Source: Apostichopus japonicus
Taxonomy: Eukaryota; Echinodermata; Holothuroidea; Aspidochirotida; Stichopodidae
Assembly: GCF_037975245.1 (NCBI RefSeq)
Contig: NC_092582.1
Location: forward strand, 25,274,077-25,338,076
Length of the DNA: 64,000 nucleotides
Direction: 5' to 3'
Shown here: positions 21,642 through 35,080 of the stretch, one piece after another
Layout: every line of letters starts with the position of its first letter
How positions within the stretch are numbered: position 1 is the first letter of the stretch
Program-made: the position numbers and the translations under genes
Notes under the pieces: model-generated
What the model saw: only the letters and a program-made list of their open reading frames with translations
Database searches by the model: none
What the model was told of the DNA's origin: nothing

Positions 21642-24600
21642 GAAGTTTTAGGCATTTAAATTAGATATGAAATGACGTCAAGATATGGTTATTAAATTTC
21701 ATTTTTCCACCAAAATATAAGTGTTTTTACCACTCTTGTCATCTGGAAAGGATTCCAAAGGGCGCCACACACCACAGGTACAATTTTGGGAAGAATTAAA
21801 AATGTCGCGATTTTGGCCAAAATCGGACAAAATCATAAGGGTATAGCCTTATGAAATTGACCATTTTCGGCCAAAAATGAAAGTTCTCAAATCTCTCTCA
21901 GACTACGTAGAAGGGACTCCCAGCACCCAGTAGACGCTTCTCTCGAGTCAAAAGTGGCATTCCACCAAGTTTAAGGCATTTAAATTAGATATGAAATGGC
22001 GTCAAGATATGGTTATTAAATTTCATTTTTCCACCAAAATATAAGTGTTTTTACCACTCTTGTCATCTGGAAAGGATTCCAAAGGGCGCCACACACCACA
22101 GGTACAATTTTGGGAAGAATTAAAAAAGTCGCGATTTTGGCCAAAATCGGACAAAATCATAAGGGTATAGCCTTATGAAATTTGTCATTTTCGGCCAAAA
22201 ATGAAAGTTCTCAAATCTCTCTCAGACTACGTAGAAGGGACTCCCAGCACCCAGTAGACGCTTCTGTCGAGTCAAAAGTGGCATTCCACCAAGTTTAAGG
22301 CATTTAAATTAGATATGAAATGGCTTCAAGATATGGTTATTAAATTTCATTTTTCCACCAAAATATAAGTTCTTTTACCACTCTTGTCATCTGGAAAGGA
22401 TTCCAAAGGGCGCCACACACCACAGGTACAATTTTGGGAAGAATTAAAAAAGTCACGATTTTGGCCAAAATCGGACAAAATCATAAGGGTATAGCCTTAT
22501 GAAATTTGTCATTTTCGGCCAAAAATGAAAGTTCTCAAATCTCTCTCAGACTACGTAGAAGGGACTCCCAGCACCCAGTAGACGCTTCTCTCGAGTCAAA
22601 AGTGGCATTCCACCAAGTTTTAGGCATTTAAATTAGATATGAAATGGCGTCAAGATATGGTTATTAAATTCCATTTTTCCACCAAAATATAAGTGTTTTT
22701 ACCACTCTTGTCATCTGGAAAGGATTCCAAAGGGCGCCACAGACCACAGGTACAATTTTGGGAAGAATGAAAAAAGTCGCGATTTTGGCCAAAATCATAA
22801 GGGTATAGCCTTATGAAATTGACCATTTTCGGCCAAAAATGAAAGTTCTCAAATCTCTCTCAGACTACGTAGAAGGGACTCCCAGCACCCAGTAGACGCT
22901 TCTCTCGAGTCAAAAGTGGCATTCCACGAAGTTTAAGGCATTTAAATTAGATATGAAATGGCGTCAAGATATGGTTATTAAATTCCATTTTTCCACCAAA
23001 ATATAAGTGTTTTTACCACTCTTGTCATCTGGAAAGGATTCCAAAGGGCGCCACACACCACAGGTACAATTTTGGGAAGAATTAAAAAAGTCGCGATTTT
23101 GGCCAAAATCAGACAAAATCATAAGGGTATAGCCTTATGAAATTGACCATTTTCGGCCAAAAATGAAAGTTCTCAAATCTCTCTCAGACTACGTAGAAGG
23201 GACTCCCAGCACCCAGTAGACGCTTCTCTCGAGTCAAAAGTGGCATTCCACGAAGTTTAAGGCATTTAAATTAGATATGAAATGGCTTCAAGATATGGTT
23301 ATTAAATTTCATTTTTCCACCAAAACATAAGTGTTTTTACCACTCTTGTCATCTGGAAAGGATTCCAAAGGGCGCCACACACCACAGGTACAATTTTTGG
23401 AAGAATTAAAAATGTCGCGATTTTGGCCAAAATCGGACAAAATCATAAGGGTATAGCCTTATGAAATTGGCCATTTTCGGCCAAAAATGAAAGTTCTCAA
23501 ATCTCTCTCAGACTACGTAGAAGGGACTCCCAGCACCCAGTAGACGCTTCTCTCCAGTCAAAAGTGGCATTCCACCAAGTTTAAGGCATTTAAATTAGAT
23601 ATGAAATGGCGTCAAGATATGGTTATTAAATTCCATTTTTCCACCAAAATATAAGTGTTTTTACCACTCTTGTCATCTAGAAAGGATTCCAAAGGGCGCC
23701 ACACACCACAGGTACAATTTTGGGAAGAATTAAAAAAGTCGCGATTTTGGCCAAAATCGGACAAAATCATAAGGGTATAGCCTTATGAAATTGACCATTT
23801 TCGGCCAAAAATGAAAGTTCTCAAATCTCTCTCAGACTACGTAGAAGGGACTCCCAGCACCCAGTAGACGCTTCTCTCGAGTCAAAAGTGGCATTCCACG
23901 AAGTTTTAGGCATTTAAATTAGATATGAAATGACGTCAAGATATGGTTATTAAATTTCATTTTTCCACCAAAATATAAGTGTTTTTACCACTCTTGTCAT
24001 CTGGAAAGGATTCCAAAGGGCGCCACACACCACAGGTACAATTTTGGGAAGAATTAAAAATGTCGCGATTTTGGCCAAAATCGGAGAAAATCATAAGGGT
24101 ATAGCCTTATGAAATTGACCATTTTCGGCCAAAAATGAAAGTTCTCAAATCTCTCTCAGACTACGTAAAAGGGACTCCCAGCACCCAGTAGACGCTTCTC
24201 TCGAGTCAAAAGTGGCATTCCACCAAGTTTAAGGCATTTAAATTAGATATGAAATGGCGTCAAGATATGGTTATTAAATTCCATTTTTCCACCAAAATAT
24301 AAGTGTTTTTACCACTCTTGTCATCTGGAAAGGATTCCAAAGGGCGCCACACACCACAGGTACAATTTTGGGAAGAATTAAAAAAGTCGCGATTTTGGCC
24401 AAAATCGGACAAAATCATAAGGGTATAGCCTTATGAAATTGACCATTTTCGGCCAAAAATGAAAGTTCTCAAATCTCTCTCAGACTACGTAGAAGGGACT
24501 CCCAGCACCCAGTAGACGCTTCTCTCGAGTCAAAAGTGGCATTCCACCAAGTTTAAGGCATTTAAAATAGATATGAAATGACTTCAAGATATGGTTATTA

Positions 24601-26616
24601 AATTTCATTTTTCCACCAAAATATAAGTGTTTATACCATTCTTGTCATCTGGAAAGGATTCCAAAGGGCGCCACACACCACAGGTACAATTTTGGGAAGA
24701 ATTAAAAATGTCGCGATTTTGGCCAAAATCGGACAAAATCATAAGGGAATAGCCTTATGAAATTGACCATTTTCGGCCAAAAATGAAAGTTCTCAAATCT
24801 CTCTCAGACTACGTAGAAGGGACTCCCAGCACCCAGTAGACGCTTCTCTCGAGTCAAAAGTGGCATTCCACGAAGTTTAAGGCATTTAAATTAGATATGA
24901 AATGGCGTCAAGATATGGTTATTAAATTCCATTTTTCCACCAAAATATAAGTGTTTTTACCACTCTTGTCATCTGGAAAGGATTCCAAAGGGCGCCACAC
25001 ACCACAGGTACAATTTTGGGAAGAATTAAAAATGTCGCGATTTTGGCCAAAATCGGAGAAAATCATAAGGGTATAGCCTTATGAAATTGACCATTTTCGG
25101 CCAAAAATGAAAGTTCTCAAATCTCTCTCAGACTACGTAAAAGGGACTCCCAGCACCCAGTAGACGCTTCTCTCGAGTCAAAAGTGGCATTCCACAAAGT
25201 TTAAGGCATTTAAATTAGATATGAAATGGCGTCAAGATATGGTTATTAAATTTCATTTTTCCACCAAAATATAAGTGTTTTTACCACTCTTGTCATCTGG
25301 AAAGGATTCCAAAGGGCGCCACACACCACAGGTACAATTTTGGGAAGAATTAAAAAAGTCGCGATTTTGGCCAAAATCGGACAAAATCATAAGGGTATAG
25401 CCTTATGAAATTGACCATTTTCGGCCAAAAATGAAAGTTCTCAAATCTCTCTCAGACTACGTAGAAGGGACTCCCAGCACCCAGTAGACGCTTCTCTCGA
25501 GTCAAAAGTGGCATTCCACCAAGTTTAAGGCATTTAAATTAGATATGAAATGGCGTCAAGATATGGTTATTAAATTTCATTTTTCCACCAAAATATAAGT
25601 GTTTTTACCACTCTTGTCATCTGGAAAGGATTCCAAAGGGCGCCACACACCACAGGTACAATTTTGGGAAGAATTAAAAAAGTCGCGATTTTGGCCAAAA
25701 TCGGACAAAATCATAAGGGTATAGCCTTATGAAATTGGCCATTTTCGGCCAAAAATGAAAGTTCTCAAATCTCTCTCAGACTACGTAGAAGGGACTCCCA
25801 GCACCCAGTAGACGCTTCTCTCGAGTCAAAAGTGGCATTCCACCAAGTTTAAGGCATTTAAATTAGATATGAAATGACGTCAAGATATGGTTATTAAATT
25901 CCATTTTTCCACCAAAATATAAGTGTTTTTACCACTCTTGTCATCTGGAAAGGATTCCAAAGGGCGCCACACACCACAGGTACAATTTTGGGAAGAATTA
26001 AAAAAGTCGCGATTTTGGCCAAAATCGGACAAAATCATAAGGGTATAGCCTTATGAAATTGACCATTTTCGGCCAAAAATGAAAGTTCTCAAATCTCTCT
26101 CAGACTACGTAGAAGGGACTCCCAGCACCCAGTAGACGCTTCTCTCGAGTCAAAAGTGGCATTCCACCAAGTTTAAGGCATTTAAATTAGATATGAAATG
26201 GCGTCAAGATATGGTTATTAAATTTCATTTTTCCACCAAAATATAAGTGTTTTTACCACTCTTGTCATCTGGAAAGGATTCCAAAGGGCGCCACACACCA
26301 CAGGTACAATTTTGGGAAGAATTAAAAAAGTCGCGATTTTGGCCAAAATCGGACAAAATCATAAGGGTATAGCCTTATGAAATTTGTCATTTTCGGCCAA
26401 AAATGAAAGTTCTCAAATCTCTCTCAGACTACGTAGAAGGGACTCCCAGCACCCAGTAGACGCTTCTCTCGAGTCAAAAGTGGCATTCCACGAAGTTTTA
26501 GGCATTTAAATTAGATATGAAATGACGTCAAGATATGGTTATTAAATTTCATTTTTCCACCAAAATATAAGTGTTTTTACCACTCTTGTCATCTGGAAAG
26601 GATTCCAAAGGGCGCC

Positions 26617-29600
26617 ACGCACCACAGGTACAATTTTGGGAAGAATTAAAAATGTCGCGATTTTGGCCAAAATCGGACAAAATCATAAGGGTATAGCCCT
26701 TATGAAATTGACCATTTTCGGCCAAAAATGAAAGTTCTCAAATCTCTCTCAGACTACGTAGAAGGGACTCCCAGCACCCAGTAGACGCTTCTCTCGAGTC
26801 AAAAGTGGCATTCCACCAAGTTTAAGGCATTTAAATTAGATATGAAATGGCGTCAAGATATGGTTATTAAATTTCATTTTTCCACCAAAATATAAGTGTT
26901 TTTACCACTCTTGTCATCTGGAAAGGATTCCAAAGGGCGCCACACACCACAGGTACAATTTTGGGAAGAATTAAAAAAGTCGCGATTTTGGCCAAAATCG
27001 GACAAAATCATAAGGGTATAGCCTTATGAAATTTGTCATTTTCGGCCAAAAATGAAAGTTCTCAAATCTCTCTCAGACTACGTAGAAGGGACTCCCAGCA
27101 CCCAGTAGACGCTTCTCTCGAGTCAAAAGTGGCATTCCACGAAGTTTTAGGCATTTAAATTAGATATGAAATGACGTCAAGATATGGTTATTAAATTTCA
27201 TTTTTCCACCAAAATATAAGTGTTTTTACCACTCTTGTCATCTGGAAAGGATTCCAAAGGGCGCCACGCACCACAGGTACAATTTTGGGAAGAATTAAAA
27301 ATGTCGCGATTTTGGCCAAAATCGGACAAAATCATAAGGGTATAGCCTTATGAAATTGACCATTTTCGGCCAAAAATGAAAGTTCTCAAATCTCTCTCAG
27401 ACTACGTAGAAGGGACTCCCAGCACCCAGTAGACGCTTCTCTCGAGTCAAAAGTGGCATTCCACCAAGTTTAAGGCATTTAAATTAGATATGAAATGGCG
27501 TCAAGATATGGTTATTAAATTTCATTTTTCCACCAAAATATAAGTGTTTTTACCACTCTTGTCATCTGGAAAGGATTCCAAAGGGCGCCACACACCACAG
27601 GTACAATTTTGGGAAGAATTAAAAAAGTCGCGATTTTGGCCAAAATCGGACAAAATCATAAGGGTATAGCCTTATGAAATTGGCCATTTTCGGCCAAAAA
27701 TGAAAGTTCTCAAATCTCTCTCAGACTACGTAGAAGGGACTCCCAGCACCCAGTAGACGCTTCTCTCGAGTCAAAAGTGGCATTCCACCAAGTTTAAGGG
27801 ATTTAAATTAGATATGAAATGACGTCAAGATATGGTTATTAAATTCCATTTTTCCACCAAAATATAAGTGTTTTTACCACTCTTGTCATCTGGAAAGGAT
27901 TCCAAAGGGCGCCACACACCACAGGTACAATTTTGGGAAGAATTAAAAAAGTCGCGATTTTGGCCAAAATCGGACAAAATCATAAGGGTATAGCCTTATG
28001 AAATTGACCATTTTCGGCCAAAAATGAAAGTTCTCAAATCTCTCTCAGACTACGTAGAAGGGACTCCCAGCACCCAGTAGACGCTTCTCTCGAGTCAAAA
28101 GTGGCATTCCACGAAGTTTAAGGCATTTAAATTAGATATGAAATGGCTTCAAGATATGGTTATTAAATTTCATTTTTCCACCAAAATATAAGTGTTTTTA
28201 CCACTCTTGTCATCTGGAAAGGATTCCAAAGGGCGCCACACACCACAGGTACAATTTTGGGAAGAATTAAAAAAGTCGCGATTTTGGCCAAAATCGGACA
28301 AAATCATAAGGGTATAGCCTTATGAAATTGACCATTTTCGGCCAAAAATGAAAGTTCTCAAATCTCTCTCAGACTACGTAGAAGGGACTCCCAGCACCCA
28401 GTAGACGCTTCTCTCGAGTCAAAAGTGGCATTCCACGAAGTTTAAGGCATTTAAATTAGATATGAAATGGCTTCAAGATATGGTTATTAAATTTCATTTT
28501 TCCACCAAAATATAAGTGTTTTTACCACTCTTGTCATCTGGAAAGGATTCCAAAAGGCGCCACACACCACAGGTACAATTTTGGGAAGAATTAAAAAATG
28601 TCGCGATTTTGGCCAAAATCGGACAAAATCATAAGGGTATAGCCTTATGAAATTGGCCATTTTCGGCCAAAAATGAAAGTTCTCAAATCTCTCTCAGACT
28701 ACGTAGAAGGGACTCCCAGCACCCAGTAGACGCTTCTCTCGAGTCAAAAGTGGCATTCCACCAAGTTTAAGGCATTTAAATTAGATATGAAATGGCGTCA
28801 AGATATGGTTATTAAATTTCATTTTTCCACCAAAATATAAGTGTTTTTACCACTCTTGTCATCTGGAAAGGATTCCAAAGGGCGCCACACACCACAGGTA
28901 CAATTTTGGGAAGAATTAAAAAAGTCGCGATTTTGGCCAAAATCGGACAAAATCATAAGGGTATAGCCTTATGAAATTTGTCATTTTCGGCCAAAAATGA
29001 AAGTTCTCAAATCTCTCTCAGACTACGTAGAAGGGACTCCCAGCACCCAGTAGACGCTTCTCTCGAGTCAAAAGTGGCATTCCACGAAGTTTTAGGCATT
29101 TAAATTAGATATGAAATGACGTCAAGATATGGTTATTAAATTTCATTTTTCCACCAAAATATAAGTGTTTTTACCACTCTTGTCATCTGGAAAGGATTCC
29201 AAAGGGCGCCACGCACCACAGGTACAATTTTGGGAAGAATTAAAAATGTCGCGATTTTGGCCAAAATCGGACAAAATCATAAGGGTATAGCCTTATGAAA
29301 TTGACCATTTTCGGCCAAAAATGAAAGTTCTCAAATCTCTCTCAGACTACGTAGAAGGGACTCCCAGCACCCAGTAGACGCTTCTCTCGAGTCAAAAGTG
29401 GCATTCCACCAAGTTTAAGGCATTTAAATTAGATATGAAATGGCGTCAAGATATGGTTATTAAATTTCATTTTTCCACCAAAATATAAGTGTTTTTACCA
29501 CTCTTGTCATCTGGAAAGGATTCCAAAGGGCGCCACACACCACAGGTACAATTTTGGGAAGAATTAAAAAAGTCGCGATTTTGGCCAAAATCGGACAAAA

Positions 29601-32600
29601 TCATAAGGGTATAGCCTTATGAAATTTGTCATTTTCGGCCAAAAATGAAAGTTCTCAAATCTCTCTCAGACTACGTAGAAGGGACTCCCAGCACCCAGTA
29701 GACGCTTCTCTCGAGTCAAAAGTGGCATTCCACGAAGTTTTAGGCATTTAAATTAGATATGAAATGACGTCAAGATATGGTTATTAAATTTCATTTTTCC
29801 ACCAAAATATAAGTGTTTTTACCACTCTTGTCATCTGGAAAGGATTCCAAAGGGCGCCACGCACCACAGGTACAATTTTGGGAAGAATTAAAAATGTCGC
29901 GATTTTGGCCAAAATCGGACAAAATCATAAGGGTATAGCCTTATGAAATTGACCATTTTCGGCCAAAAATGAAAGTTCTCAAATCTCTCTCAGACTACGT
30001 AGAAGGGACTCCCAGCACCCAGTAGACGCTTCTCTCGAGTCAAAAGTGGCATTCCACCAAGTTTAAGGCATTTAAATTAGATATGAAATGGCGTCAAGAT
30101 ATGGTTATTAAATTTCATTTTTCCACCAAAATATAAGTGTTTTTACCACTCTTGTCATCTGGAAAGGATTCCAAAGGGCGCCACACACCACAGGTACAAT
30201 TTTGGGAAGAATTAAAAAAGTCGCGATTTTGGCCAAAATCGGACAAAATCATAAGGGTATAGCCTTATGAAATTTGTCATTTTCGGCCAAAAATGAAAGT
30301 TCTCAAATCTCTCTCAGACTACGTAGAAGGGACTCCCAGCACCCAGTAGACGCTTCTCTCGAGTCAAAAGTGGCATTCCACCAAGTTTTAGGCATTTAAA
30401 TTATATATGAAATGACGTCAAGATATGGTTATTAAATTTCATTTTTCCACCAAAATATAAGTGTCTTTACCACTCTTGTCATCTGGAAAGGATTCCAAAG
30501 GGCGCCACGCACCACAGGTACAATTTTGGGAAGAATTAAAAATGTCGCGATTTTGGCCAAAATCGGACAAAATCATAAGGGTATAGCCTTATGAAATTGA
30601 CCATTTTCGGCCAAAAATGAAAGTTCTCAAATCTCTCTCAGACTACGTAGAAGGGACTCCCAGCACCCAGTAGACGCTTCTCTCGAGTCAAAAGTGGCAT
30701 TCCACCAAGTTTAAGGCATTTAAATTAGATATGAAATGGCGTCAAGATATGGTTATTAAATTTCATTTTTCCACCAAAATATAAGTGTTTTTACCACTCT
30801 TGTCATCTGGAAAGGATTCCAAAGGGCGCCACACACCACAGGTACAATTTTGGGAAGAATTAAAAAAGTCGCGATTTTGGCCAAAATCGGACAAAATCAT
30901 AAGGGTATAGCCTTATGAAATTGGCCATTTTCGGCCAAAAATGAAAGTTCTCAAATCTCTCTCAGACTACGTAGAAGGGACTCCCAGCACCCAGTAGACG
31001 CTTCTCTCGAGTCAAAAGTGGCATTCCACCAAGTTTAAGGCATTTAAATTAGATATGAAATGACGTCAAGATATGGTTATTAAATTCCATTTTTCCACCA
31101 AAATATAAGTGTTTTTACCACTCTTGTCATCTGGAAAGGATTCCAAAGGGCGCCACACACCACAGGTACAATTTTGGGAAGAATTAAAAAAGTCGCGATT
31201 TTGGCCAAAATCGGACAAAATCATAAGGGTATAGCCTTATGAAATTTGTCATTTTCGGCCAAAAATGAAAGTTCTCAAATCTCTCTCAGACTACGTAGAA
31301 GGGACTCCCAGCACCCAGTAGACGCTTCTCTCGAGTCAAAAGTGGCATTCCACGAAGTTTTAGGCATTTAAATTAGATATGAAATGACGTCAAGATATGG
31401 TTATTAAATTTCATTTTTCCACCAAAATATAAGTGTTTTTACCACTCTTGTCATCTGGAAAGGATTCCAAAGGGCGCCACGCACCACAGGTACAATTTTG
31501 GGAAGAATTAAAAATGTTGCGATTTTTGCCAAAATCGGACAAAATCATAAGGGTATAGCCCTTATGAAATTGACCATTTTCGGCCAAAAATGAAAGTTCT
31601 CAAATCTCTCTCAGACTACGTAGAAGGGACTCCCAGCACCCAGTAGACGCTTCTCTCGAGTCAAAAGTGGCATTCCACCAAGTTTAAGGCATTTAAATTA
31701 GATATGAAATGGCGTCAAGATATGGTTATTAAATTTCATTTTTCCACCAAAATATAAGTATTTTTACCACTCTTGTCATCTGGAAAGGATTCCAAAGGGC
31801 GCCACACACCACAGGTACAATTTTGGGAAGAATTAAAAAAGTCGCGATTTTGGCCAAAATCGGACAAAATCATAAGGGTATAGCCTTATGAAATTTGTCA
31901 TTTTCGGCCAAAAATGAAAGTTCTCAAATCTCTCTCAGACTACGTAGAAGGGACTCCCAGCACCCAGTAGACGCTTCTCTCGAGTCAAAAGTGGCATTCC
32001 ACGAAGTTTTAGGCATTTAAATTAGATATGAAATGACGTCAAGATATGGTTATTAAATTTCATTTTTCCACCAAAATATAAGTGTTTTTACCACTCTTGT
32101 CATCTGGAAAGGATTCCAAAGGGCGCCACGCACCACAGGTACAATTTTGGGAAGAATTAAAAATGTCGCGATTTTGGCCAAAATCGGACAAAATCATAAG
32201 GGTATAGCCTTATGAAATTGACCATTTTCGGCCAAAAATGAAAGTTCTCAAATCTCTCTCAGACTACGTAGAAGGGACTCCCAGCACCCAGTAGACGCTT
32301 CTCTCGAGTCAAAAGTGGCATTCCACCAAGTTTAAGGCATTTAAATTAGATATGAAATGGCGTCAAGATATGGTTATTAAATTTCATTTTTCCACCAAAA
32401 TATAAGTGTTTTTACCACTCTTGTCATCTGGAAAGGATTCCAAAGGGCGCCACACACCACAGGTACAATTTTGGGAAGAATTAAAAAAGTCGCGATTTTG
32501 GCCAAAATCGGACAAAATCATAAGGGTATAGCCTTATGAAATTGGCCATTTTCGGCCAAAAATGAAAGTTCTCAAATCTCTCTCAGACTACGTAGAAGGG

Positions 32601-33427
32601 ACTCCCAGCACCCAGTAGACGCTTCTCTCGAGTCAAAAGTGGCATTCCACCAAGTTTAAGGCATTTAAATTAGATATGAAATGACGTCAAGATATGGTTA
32701 TTAAATTCCATTTTTCCACCAAAATATAAGTGTTTTTACCACTCTTGTCATCTGGAAAGGATTCCAAAGGGCGCCACGCACCACAGGTACAATTTTGGGA
32801 AGAATTAAAAATGTCGCGATTTTGGCCAAAATCGGACAAAATCATAAGGGTATAGCCTTATGAAATTGACCATTTTCGGCCAAAAATGAAAGTCCTCAAA
32901 TCTCTCTCAGACTACGTAGAAGGGACTCCCAGCACCCAGTAGACGCTTCTCTCGAGTCAAAAGTGGCATTCCACCAAGTTTAAGGCATTTAAATTAGATA
33001 TGAAATGGCGTCAAGATATGGTTATTAAATTTCATTTTTCCACCAAAATATAAGTGTTTTTACCACTCTTGTCATCTGGAAAGGATTCCAAAGGGCGCCA
33101 CACACCACAGGTACAATTTTGGGAAGAATTAAAAAAGTCGCGATTTTGGCCAAAATCGGACAAAATCATAAGGGTATAGCCTTATGAAATTTGTCATTTT
33201 CGGCCAAAAATGAAAGTTCTCAAATCTCTCTCAGACTACGTAGAAGGGACTCCCAGCACCCAGTAGACGCTTCTCTCGAGTCAAAAGTGGCATTCCACGA
33301 AGTTTTAGGCATTTAAATTAGATATGAAATGACGTCAAGATATGGTTATTAAATTTCATTTTTCCACCAAAATATAAGTGTTTTTACCACTCTTGTCATC
33401 TGGAAAGGATTCCAAAGGGCGCCACGC
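26617..33427 (+). repeat. Two-monomer (~648-bp) higher-order repeat family marked by GCCACGCACC
   Basis: The marker GCCACGCACC (other monomers have GCCACACACC) occurs with its variable base near 26617, 27266, 29211, 29859, 30507, 31479, 32128, 32776 and 33424. Spacings are about 648, with one of 972 (3 monomers) and one of about 1945 (6 monomers). The marked monomer also carries TTAAAAATG, and usually TTGACCATT; it usually follows a TTTGTC monomer. Two copies share an extra C (GTATAGCCCTTATG near 26697 and 31556). The pattern is a dimeric unit expanded several times with interspersed monomers. Confidence 0.88.
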
Positions 33428-34371
33428 ACCACAGGTACAATTTTGGGAAGAATTAAAAATGTCGCGATTTTGGCCAAAATCGGACAAAATCATAAGGGTA
33501 TAGCCTTATGAAATTGACCATTTTCGGCCAAAAATGAAAGTTCTCAAATCTCTCTCAGACTACGTAGAAGGGACTCCCAGCACCCAGTAGACGCTTCTCT
33601 CGAGTCAAAAGTGGCATTCCACCAAGTTTAAGGCATTTAAATTAGATATGAAATGGCGTCAAGATATGGTTATTAAATTTCATTTTTCCACCAAAATATA
33701 AGTGTTTTTACCACTCTTGTCATCTGGAAAGGATTCCAAAGGGCGCCACACACCACAGGTACAATTTTGGGAAGAATTAAAAAAGTCGCGATTTTGGCCA
33801 AAATCGGACAAAATCATAAGGGTATAGCCTTATGAAATTGGCCATTTTCGGCCAAAAATGAAAGTTCTCAAATCTCTCTCAGACTACGTAGAAGGGACTC
33901 CCAGCACCCAGTAGACGCTTCTCTCGAGTCAAAAGTGGCATTCCACCAAGTTTAAGGCATTTAAATTAGATATGAAATGACGTCAAGATATGGTTATTAA
34001 ATTCCATTTTTCCACCAAAATATAAGTGTTTTTACCACTCTTGTCATCTGGAAAGGATTCCAAAGGGCGCCACACACCACAGGTACAATTTTGGGAAGAA
34101 TTAAAAAAGTCGCGATTTTGGCCAAAATCGGACAAAATCATAAGGGTATAGCCTTATGAAATTGACCATTTTCGGCCAAAAATGAAAGTTCTCAAATCTC
34201 TCTCAGACTACGTAGAAGGGACTCCCAGCACCCTGTAGACGCTTCTCTCGAGTCAAAAGTGGCATTCCACGAAGTTTTAGTCATTTAAATTAGATATGAA
34301 ATGACGTCAAGATATGGTTATTAAATTCCATTTTTCCACCAAAATATAAGTGTTTTTACCACTCTTGTCAT

Positions 34372-34622
34372 CTGGAAAGGATTCCAAAGGGCGCCACACA
34401 CAACAGGTACAATTTTTGGAAGAATTAAAAAAGTCGCGATTTTGGCCAAAATCGGACAAAATCATAAAGGACAAAATCGGACAAAATCATATGAAATGAC
34501 GTCAAGATATGGTTATTAAATTCCATTTTTCCACCAAAATATAAGTGTTTTTACCACTCTTGTCATCTGGAAAGGATTCCAAAGGGCGCGCACACACCAC
34601 AGGTACAATTTTGGGAAGAATT
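34372..34622 (+). repeat. Broken monomers at the end of the + arm
   Basis: The monomer starting at 34372 is only 195 bp. After the palindrome it repeats GGACAAAATC three times and then jumps to ATGAAATGACGTC, skipping the hairpin and the ACTACGTAG part. The following partial monomer (34567-34622) reads GGGCGCGCACACACC, a local rearrangement of GGGCGCCACACACC, and stops at GGGAAGAATT where the orientation changes. Confidence 0.88.
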
Positions 34623-34680
34623 TGAGATTTGAGAATTTCATATCTCTCGAGAGATTCTCGAGAGATTTGAGAACTTTCAT
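34623..34680. other. Satellite 2 orientation switch (inversion junction)
   Basis: Left of this point monomers read in + orientation (GGCGCCACACACC); right of it they read as the reverse complement (GGTGTGTGGCGCC). The junction holds a 12-bp palindrome TCTCTCGAGAGA (34643-34654), an 8-bp palindrome TCTCGAGA (34656-34663), and a near-duplicated string, GATTTGAGAATTTCAT at 34626 and GATTTGAGAACTTTCAT at 34664. The pieces all derive from the monomer's TCTCTC...CTCGAG region. The layout fits a fold-back or template-switch event, though the mechanism is inference. Confidence 0.93.
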
Positions 34681-34812
34681 TTTTGGCCGAAAATGGCCAA
34701 TTTCATAAGGCTATACCCTTATGATTTTGTCCGATTTTACCCAAAAATCGCGACCTTTTTAATTCTTCCCAAAATTGTACCTGTGGTGTGTGGCGCCCTT
34801 TGGAATCCTTTC

Positions 34813-34818
34813 CACGTG
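34813..34818. promoter_or_regulatory. E-box-like CACGTG variant of satellite 2 (example)
   Basis: A minority of monomers read TTCCACGTGACAAG where most read TTCCAGATGACAAG, which creates the palindromic E-box CACGTG. Other copies are at 37432-37437, 39744-39749, 43325-43330, 45637-45642, 61861-61866 and 63567-63572. One + oriented edge copy is at 12441-12446. All - arm copies sit in related monomers, mostly also with GGAATTTAATAACC, so spread by duplication explains them. Function is not implied. Confidence 0.35.
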
Positions 34819-35026
34819 ACAAGAGTGGTAAAAACACTTATATTTTGGTGGAAAAATGGAATTTAATAACCATATCTTGACGTCATTTCATATCTAATTT
34901 AAATGCCTAAAACTTGGTGGAATGCCACTTTTGACTCGAGAGAAGCGTCTACTGGGTGCTGGGAGTCCCTTCTACGTAGTCTGAGAGAGATTTGAGAACT
35001 TTCATTTTTGGCCGAAAATGGCCAAT

Positions 35027-35080
35027 TTCATAAGGCTTCATAAGGCTTCATAAGGCTTCATAAGGCCAATTTCATAAGGC
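35027..35080 (+). repeat. 10-bp minisatellite TTCATAAGGC, 4 copies plus 1
   Basis: Four head-to-tail copies of TTCATAAGGC (35027-35066) are followed by CAAT and a fifth copy. The unit is the hairpin arm region of the satellite monomer, expanded in place. Confidence 0.92.

Larger units (their letters stand above)
12120..34622 (+). repeat. Satellite 2 tandem array, + oriented arm (~324-bp monomer)
   Basis: This arm holds roughly 69 head-to-tail monomers. The landmark AAAGGGCGCCACACACCACA recurs at exactly 324 bp in the regular part (for example 13981, 14305, 14629, 14953). The monomer is AT-rich with several inverted repeats and has no similarity I can see to satellite 1. Recurring variants mark sub-families: GTCGCGA or GTCACGA; TTAAAAAAG, TTAAAAATG or TGAAAAAAG; TTGACC, TTTGTC or TTGGCC; CCACCAAG or CCACGAAG; TGACGTCA, TGGCGTCA or TGGCTTCA. 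No reading frame of substance survives, and the longest ones are periodic. I do not recognise the family. Confidence 0.97.

Noticed and set aside
34623-34680. Orientation switch explained by a transposon insertion
   Set aside because: All junction sequence can be derived from the satellite monomer itself. No foreign sequence or terminal repeats are present.
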